Below, piece after piece: positions 59,287-64,000 of a stretch of 64,000 bases of DNA (positions within the stretch are counted from its first letter, which is position 1; the number at the start of each line of letters is the position of its first letter). The notes beneath the pieces were generated by a model. It was given only the letters and a program-made list of their open reading frames with translations. It was not told the origin of the DNA and did no database searches. A program made the position numbers and the translations under genes. This DNA is from CAZRIP01 sp964600165. GTDB taxonomy: Bacteria > Elusimicrobiota > Elusimicrobia > UBA1565 > UBA9628. Where the stretch lies: positions 10,628 to 74,627 of the forward strand of contig CAZRIP010000004.1 of NCBI GenBank assembly GCA_964600165.1. The letters run 5' to 3'.

Positions 59287-59320
59287 TTTTAGTTCGTTGC
59301 AAAGATGCAACGAACTAAAA
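59287..59320. repeat. Perfect 15-base stem-loop
   Basis: Arms TTTTAGTTCGTTGCA (59287-59301) and TGCAACGAACTAAAA (59306-59320) around loop AAGA, between tRNA-Arg and the end of the AsmA-like gene. No T tail outside the stem, so not a classical terminator. Confidence 0.8.
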
Positions 59321-59342
59321 AAGGACTTTGGAGCGGGCCCAG

Positions 59343-60092
59343 CTATTTTTTCTTCTTCTTGCCGAAGAGCCCGTTGATCCCGAGGTTCTTCATCACGCCG
59401 TTGCCGATGTCCTTGAGCGGCTGCGCGGCCGTCTTCATCACCTGATCCTGCACGGCCTTGGTCACGCGCGAGACGAGCTCGGCGACGACCGACGCCTTAT
59501 TGGCCGTGCTGATGTCGCGCAGCTCGATGTCGGGCAGGCTGACCGTCAGGGCGTTGCCCGAGATGACCCCGTAGCGCACCGTCGCCTGCGCGCCCTTCAA
59601 GACGAGGCGCTTGATCACGACGCTCTTCGACTTCTCGGGCTTGGCCGGCTTGGCGGGCGCGGACTCGCCGCCGAGCTTTTTCTGCATCTCTCCCGCGAAG
59701 GCGTTCGCGTTCGATTCGATCTTTGTCAGGTTGCTCGCCGCTCCCTTGCCCTCGAGGTTGACCTTCGCGCCGTCGACCTCGACGAGATCGACGGCGATCG
59801 TGTCGGTCATGAGCGACTTCGGGCGCAGGCTCGCCTTGATCGAGTCGGCAGAGAACGCGTCGGCGGCCGAGAAGCCTTTCGGATTGCCGACCGCTAATCC
59901 CTTGATCGTCGCGCTGCCGAGGAGCGGATGCACGTGGATCGCGGCGACGGCGACCTTGGTCTTCGTGACTTGCGGGCCATAGTCGACGATCGCCGCTTTG
60001 AGCATGTCGTCGAACTTGAAAGTGAGATACGCCGAGCCGGCGAGTACGACGGAAAAGACGACGAGCAAGACGCCCTTGAGCAGTGCTTTCAT
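59343..60092 (-). CDS. AsmA-like membrane-tethered protein
   Basis: Protein of 249 residues with one N-terminal membrane helix (about 5-25) and a periplasmic part resembling AsmA/YhdP-type lipid-handling proteins (VTKTKVAVAAIHVHPLLGSATIKGL in pieces: VAAIHVHPLLGSATIKGLAV, RLVLKGAQATVRYG). It ends in a run of lysines (GKKKKK). Possibly helps move or sense lipids between membranes. ATG 60092 follows TAAAAT by 7 bases, so leaderless. Confidence 0.75.
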   Translation of the reverse strand: MKALLKGVLLVVFSVVLAGSAYLTFKFDDMLKAAIVDYGPQVTKTKVAVAAIHVHPLLGSATIKGLAVGNPKGFSAADAFSADSIKASLRPKSLMTDTIAVDLVEVDGAKVNLEGKGAASNLTKIESNANAFAGEMQKKLGGESAPAKPAKPEKSKSVVIKRLVLKGAQATVRYGVISGNALTVSLPDIELRDISTANKASVVAELVSRVTKAVQDQVMKTAAQPLKDIGNGVMKNLGINGLFGKKKKK

Positions 60093-60099
60093 CGACGGG

Positions 60100-60111
60100 A
60101 TTTTATAAAAT
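60100..60111. promoter_or_regulatory. Symmetric two-way promoter core (ATTTTATAAAAT)
   Basis: A 12-base perfect palindrome giving TAAAAT on both strands: for the minus gene it ends 7 bases before ATG 60092, for the plus gene 12 bases before GTG 60124. The divergent starts are 31 bases apart. Confidence 0.65.
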
Positions 60112-60123
60112 AACCTTCCAGTC

Positions 60124-62340
60124 GTGCCCGTCGACCTCGAGAAGCTCAATCCCGAACAAAAAGCGGGGGCCCTCTTTACCGGAGGCCCTCTGCTGGTCTT
60201 GGCCGGCGCCGGCACGGGCAAGACGCGCGTGATCACCTATCGCATCGCGCAGTTGATCGAAAGCGGCGTGCCGGCCGAGCGCATCCTCGCCGTGACCTTC
60301 ACGAATAAGGCCGCCGACGAGATGCGCCGGCGCATCGACGAGCTCGCGCCGGGCAAGGGCGCGCTCGTCTGGGCGCACACGTTCCACGCGTTCTGCTGCC
60401 GCGTGCTGCGCCAGCACCACAAGGAAGCGGGGCTGACGCGCCACTTCACGATCTACGACCAATCGGACCAGAAGCGTCTCGTCACCGAGGCGATGAAGGC
60501 GATCGGCCTCGAGGACCAGACGAACAAGGCCTCGATGTACGTGAGCATCATCTCCCGCGCGAAAGACGATCTCCTGGACGCGCAGAGCTACGCGATCTAC
60601 GCGGCGACGGCCACCGACGCCTCGCGCCAGACGGCGGCGCGCATCTACGTCGACTATCAAAAGCGCCTCGACCAAGCCGGCGCGCTCGACTTCGGCGATC
60701 TGCTGATGAAGACGTGCCTCCTGTTAAAGGAGAACCAAGCGGTTCGCGAGTATTACCAAGAGTATTTCGTGCATCTTCTCGTCGACGAGTACCAGGACAC
60801 CAACCACGCGCAATACATCCTCACCAAGACTCTCGCGGCCAAGCACCGCAACATCTGCGTCGTCGGCGACGACGACCAGTCGGTCTACTCCTGGCGCGGC
60901 GCCAACATCCGCAACATCCTGGAGTTCGAGCGCGATTTCAAGGATGCCAAGGTCGTCACGCTCGAGCAGAACTACCGCTCGACGCCGCTCATCTTGGACG
61001 CGGCCGCCAAGGTCATCCGCAACAATAAGTCGCGCAAGATCAAGACTCTGTGGACCGAGCAGACGGGCGGGGACTCCGTGCGCGTGCAAGAGATGCCCAA
61101 CGAGATGGAGGAAGCCAACTGGGTCATCCGCAAGATCCAGTCCTTGATCGACGAGGGTCGCTCCTTGAAGGAGTTCTCGATCTTTTACCGCACGAACGCG
61201 CAGTCGCGCTCGTTCGAGGAATCCTTGCGCCGGGCGGGCATGCCGTATCGCATCGTCGGGGCCATGCGCTTCTACGAGCGCAAGGAGATCAAGGACGCGC
61301 TCTGTTACGCGCGCGCGCTGCTCAACCCCGCGGACTCGACGAGCCTTTCGCGCGTCATCAACGTCCCGCCGCGCGGCGTCGGCAAGACGAGCCTCGAGCG
61401 CATCGAGAATTTCGCGCAAGCCGGCGGCCTGACCCTGTGGGACGCGTTCCTCCGGCAGGATCAGATCCCCAACCTCACCTCCGGCTGCCGCAAGGCGCTG
61501 GCCGAGATCGTCGGCGTAATGGAGCGCCTGCGCGCGGGCATCGCCGGCCAGGGCGCGTCGGGCGCGATCGCGAGCATCCTTCAGGAGACCGGCTACTGGG
61601 AGTGGCTCGAGAAGGAGACGGACACCGATCCTGAGGCCGCCGGCCGCCTCAACAACCTCCAAGAGCTCATGAACGCCGTGCGCGAGTACGAGGATAAGAT
61701 GAAGCAGGGCGGCGAGTCCGTCGACCTCGGCCGCTACCTCGAGGGCGTCTCGCTGCACTCGGACCTCGACTCCTACGATCCCAACCAGCCCTCCGTGACC
61801 TTGATGACGGTCCATCTCGCCAAAGGCCTGGAATATCCCGTCGTCTTCTTGACCGGCCTGGAAGAGGGCTTGTTCCCGATCGGCTCGGGCAGCGCGGCCC
61901 CGGAGGACCTGGAGGAAGAGCGGCGGCTGGCTTACGTCGGCATCACCCGCGCGCGCGAGCGGCTTTTCCTCACTCATGCCGCCACGCGCCGCATCTTCGG
62001 CCAGGTCTACGCGAACCTGCCGTCGCGCTTTATCCTGGAAGCGCAGCTGCCCATCACTTCCTCGCCGGAGCCCACGCGCGCGGCGTCGGGCTACGTGCCG
62101 GCTCCCGCGCTCAAAGCGCCTCCCTATGCGCGCGGGGACGGCGGGCTGCCGCCCGCCGCTTCCGCGCCGGGACGCAACACGGCTTTCAGAGTCGGCCAGA
62201 GGGTCAAGCATCCGTCCTTCGGCCTGGGCCAGGTCGTCGACAAGGCCGGCGCCGGCGAGACCTTGAAGGTCACCGTGCGTTTCGACGACGGCCGCACGAC
62301 CAAGCTCCTCGTGCGCTTCGCTCCGCTGGAACCCGCGTGA
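60124..62340 (+). CDS. UvrD/PcrA-type superfamily 1 DNA helicase
   Basis: 3'-5' helicase of 738 residues for repair and removing blocks to replication. Motif I AGAGTGKT (27-34), Ia VTFTNKAADEM, II LLVDEYQDTN, III GDDDQSVYSWRGA, IV (R)RSFEESLR, V TVHLAKGLEYPVVFL and VI VGITRARERLFLTHA all present. The C-terminus (FRVGQRVKHPSFGLGQVV) is the PcrA Tudor-like RNA-polymerase-binding piece. Start GTG 60124. Confidence 0.95.
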   Translation: MPVDLEKLNPEQKAGALFTGGPLLVLAGAGTGKTRVITYRIAQLIESGVPAERILAVTFTNKAADEMRRRIDELAPGKGALVWAHTFHAFCCRVLRQHHKEAGLTRHFTIYDQSDQKRLVTEAMKAIGLEDQTNKASMYVSIISRAKDDLLDAQSYAIYAATATDASRQTAARIYVDYQKRLDQAGALDFGDLLMKTCLLLKENQAVREYYQEYFVHLLVDEYQDTNHAQYILTKTLAAKHRNICVVGDDDQSVYSWRGANIRNILEFERDFKDAKVVTLEQNYRSTPLILDAAAKVIRNNKSRKIKTLWTEQTGGDSVRVQEMPNEMEEANWVIRKIQSLIDEGRSLKEFSIFYRTNAQSRSFEESLRRAGMPYRIVGAMRFYERKEIKDALCYARALLNPADSTSLSRVINVPPRGVGKTSLERIENFAQAGGLTLWDAFLRQDQIPNLTSGCRKALAEIVGVMERLRAGIAGQGASGAIASILQETGYWEWLEKETDTDPEAAGRLNNLQELMNAVREYEDKMKQGGESVDLGRYLEGVSLHSDLDSYDPNQPSVTLMTVHLAKGLEYPVVFLTGLEEGLFPIGSGSAAPEDLEEERRLAYVGITRARERLFLTHAATRRIFGQVYANLPSRFILEAQLPITSSPEPTRAASGYVPAPALKAPPYARGDGGLPPAASAPGRNTAFRVGQRVKHPSFGLGQVVDKAGAGETLKVTVRFDDGRTTKLLVRFAPLEPA

Positions 62341-62852
62341 ACATGCTCTCGACGTTGGCGCTCGCCCTCTCGATCGTCGCGGCCGCCGCCGACGCTCCGG
62401 CCAAGCCGACGCTCCTCGCGCTGGCCAAAAAAGCCGCCGCCGACGGCACGAGCGCCGCGCTCGGCAAGGGCGCCGTCACCGATCTCCACCTCGCCGACCT
62501 CGCGCTCAAGGTGCTCCCCGAGGTCCCCGCGGACAGGACGGACGACGGCCTTGCGCACGATTTTTACGTCGGGATGCAAAACGGAGCCTTGCGCTGCGTC
62601 GTTTTCGGGGCGCACAAGAAGGAGCCGCCGCACGTCAAAGCGACGTACTTCAGGGCCGACATGGGAGGCCGCCTCGAGAACGTGGCCGCGATCACCGGCG
62701 ATCTCGACGAGGAGGGGCAGCCGGTCAAGGGCTCCGGCGTGTTGTCCCAGCTCGATCCCGACGACGAGGACGTCGTCAAGCGCTTCCGCCACGAGCGCGA
62801 CTTTTGGCTGAAGGACGCCTACCGCAAGACGGCCGAGCCCGCGAAGAAGTAA
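62337..62852 (+). CDS. Small exported protein of unknown function
   Basis: Protein of 171 residues with signal peptide (MNMLSTLALALSIVAAAA). The mature part is charged with short strands (GALRCVVFGAHKKEPPHV) and no known motif. GTG 62337 overlaps the helicase stop (GTGA); ATG 62343 is an alternative. No family recognised. Confidence 0.6.
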   Translation: MNMLSTLALALSIVAAAADAPAKPTLLALAKKAAADGTSAALGKGAVTDLHLADLALKVLPEVPADRTDDGLAHDFYVGMQNGALRCVVFGAHKKEPPHVKATYFRADMGGRLENVAAITGDLDEEGQPVKGSGVLSQLDPDDEDVVKRFRHERDFWLKDAYRKTAEPAKK

Positions 62853-62871
62853 ATCTCAAAATCTAAATTTG

Positions 62872-62877
62872 TACAAT
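62872..62877 (+). promoter_or_regulatory. -10 box (TACAAT) of gatC
   Basis: Ends 10 bases before ATG 62888; leader of about 3-4 bases. Confidence 0.45.
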
Positions 62878-62887
62878 CGGCTTTCTC

Positions 62888-63172
62888 ATGATCACCGAGG
62901 ACGACGTCCGGAAGATCGCCAAGCTCGCGCGCCTCAAGCTCGAGGACGCCGAGGTCAAGCTCTATCAGGGCCAGCTCGTCAAGATCCTGGACTCGATGGC
63001 CGAGCTCTCGAAGCTCGACACCAAGTCGGTGGCGCCGACGGCCTCGGTCCTCGGCGTGCGCAACGTCATGCGCGACGACGTCCCGAAGCCTTTCCTTGAT
63101 CCGGAGAAGCTGCTCGCCAACGCGCCGGAGCGCGAGGGCCCGTACTACAAGGTCCGCAAGGTCATTGAATGA
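62888..63172 (+). CDS. gatC: Glu/Asp-tRNA amidotransferase subunit C
   Basis: Small subunit (94 aa) of the GatCAB enzyme that amidates misacylated Glu-tRNA(Gln) or Asp-tRNA(Asn). ITEDDVRKIAKLARLKLEDAE and the later VLGVRNVMRDDVPKPFLDPEKLLANAP, in shorter form DVRKIAKLARL and RDDVP, are typical. gatA and gatB are not nearby in the window; the next gene overlaps it. Confidence 0.93.
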   Translation: MITEDDVRKIAKLARLKLEDAEVKLYQGQLVKILDSMAELSKLDTKSVAPTASVLGVRNVMRDDVPKPFLDPEKLLANAPEREGPYYKVRKVIE

Positions 63173-64000
63173 CGGCGACGTTCTTGGCCGTTATCCTCGC
63201 TTTGCCCGGCGGCGCCGCGACTAAGGCGACCAAGCCGTCGCGCGAGGCCGAGAAGGCGTTCGACGCGGGCGTGGTCCTCTTCGAACAGGCGGACTTCGAG
63301 CGCGCCCTCGCGCGGTTCAACAGCGCGATCGCGCTCTTCCCGGGATGGAAAACGGCGACGTCTTATCGCGCGATGTGCCGCTGGACGATGGGAGACCTTC
63401 AAGGCGCGGCCCAGGACGCCGACATGGGCTTGAAGCTCAAGCCGAACACCGCGGATTCGTTCGTCGCGCGCGGCAAGGCGCGGCTGGTGATGCGCGACTA
63501 CGACGGCGCGATCGAAGATTTCAAGGCGGCCGCGGGCCTCGACCCCGAAAGCGCCGAGGCGCACTTCGGCGTCGGCAGCGCGCTGTCGGCCAAGGGCGAC
63601 GCGTCGGGCGCCCTGAAGCCGCTCGAAAACGCCGTCCGGTTGAACCCGGACTTCGCCGCGGCGCTGCTCGTGCGAGGCACGGTCAAGGACAAGCTGCGGG
63701 ATTTCGCGGGCGCGGTCAAGGATTACTCGCGAGTCCTCGAGATCAACCCGCGCTTCGGTTGGGCCAAGTTCTATCGCGGCAAGAGCCTGCGCGAGATCAA
63801 GGAGTACAAGCGCTCGCTCGAGGACCTAAACGATTTCATCGAATCCAACCCGGAGCGCGAGGACGCCCTCTATCTGCGCTCGAACGTCAAATTCCTGCTG
63901 AGCGACTACGCCGGCGCCGTCGAGGACCTGGGCAAGGTCATCGCGCTCGACCCGCATAAGGGCCTGGCTTACTCCAATCGGGGACAAGCGCGCGCCCTGC
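63169..64000 (+). CDS. Exported TPR-repeat protein, cut by the window end
   Basis: Open from ATG 63169 (overlapping the gatC stop as ATGA) to the window end, 277 codons with no stop, so the end is missing. A weak signal-like N-terminus (TATFLAVILALPGGAA) is followed by at least seven TPR units of 34 residues, for example FDAGVVLFEQADFERALARF, SFVARGKARLVMRDYDGAIE and AYSNRGQARAL at the edge. Probably a protein-binding scaffold in the envelope. Confidence 0.85.
   Translation, partial: MTATFLAVILALPGGAATKATKPSREAEKAFDAGVVLFEQADFERALARFNSAIALFPGWKTATSYRAMCRWTMGDLQGAAQDADMGLKLKPNTADSFVARGKARLVMRDYDGAIEDFKAAAGLDPESAEAHFGVGSALSAKGDASGALKPLENAVRLNPDFAAALLVRGTVKDKLRDFAGAVKDYSRVLEINPRFGWAKFYRGKSLREIKEYKRSLEDLNDFIESNPEREDALYLRSNVKFLLSDYAGAVEDLGKVIALDPHKGLAYSNRGQARAL

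Overview
The window is a GC-rich stretch of Gram-negative bacterial chromosome, packed with about 60 genes on both strands, two tRNA genes and no sign of phage, insertion sequence, CRISPR array or rRNA. LptF/LptG (lipopolysaccharide export), outer-membrane-type proteins, lipoproteins and many signal peptides show a double-membrane cell. The mix of TPR proteins, dolichyl-phosphate-mannose-type (GT39-like) glycosyltransferases, a very large secreted M36-like peptidase and a secreted adenosine deaminase reminds me of Elusimicrobiota. That is recall and inference (about 50% sure); a 16S or marker-gene search is needed. No intergenic gap exceeds 300 bases; the longest, 22160-22404 (245 b), holds a minus-strand terminator and two promoters.

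Layout. 1-4239: a CHASE2 adenylate/guanylate cyclase (cut by the window edge) coupled to an OmpR-type response regulator, then a lytic transglycosylase and a second response regulator. 4245-10067: trehalose block with otsB, convergent membrane-anchored otsA, and a divergent treS-maltokinase fusion whose kinase half looks degenerate. 10064-17599: YagU-like protein, tRNA-Thr, GT-C-like membrane protein, lipoprotein, SRPBCC protein, rmuC, patatin, secreted adenosine deaminase. 17782-22159: purA, deoxynucleoside kinase, cold-shock protein, histidine kinase, thioesterase, nitrilase. 22405-29642: methyltransferase, membrane protein, VIT/vWA protein, then an ECF sigma/anti-sigma pair. 29678-32687: scoAB with a GT39 gene. 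32763-35630: EamA and ZIP transporters, metK. 35717-44154: a GDP-mannose supply operon (cupin isomerase, phosphomannomutase, a nucleotidyltransferase broken by an in-frame TAG) back to back with GT39 and methyltransferase genes. 44173-45524: vapBC, macro-domain and BamE-like lipoprotein operon. 45680-53107: HtrA protease, M20 peptidase, lptFG, outer membrane protein, papain-like secreted protein. 53179-64000: M36-like protease, ychF, tRNA methyltransferase family gene, tRNA-Arg, AsmA-like protein, UvrD/PcrA helicase, gatC, TPR protein.

The most striking property of the window is not a gene. At least nineteen genes have a TAnnnT-type -10 box ending only 5-8 bases (usually exactly 6) before the start codon, so their mRNAs should be leaderless. 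Three divergent gene pairs are separated by only 27-31 bases that hold two opposed -10 boxes, one pair forming a perfect 12-base palindrome. Other points for a second look are a 34-base perfect palindrome, a tRNA-Arg with a GCG anticodon, an otsB without any ordinary start codon, and an extracytoplasmic-stress-type promoter in front of the HtrA gene.
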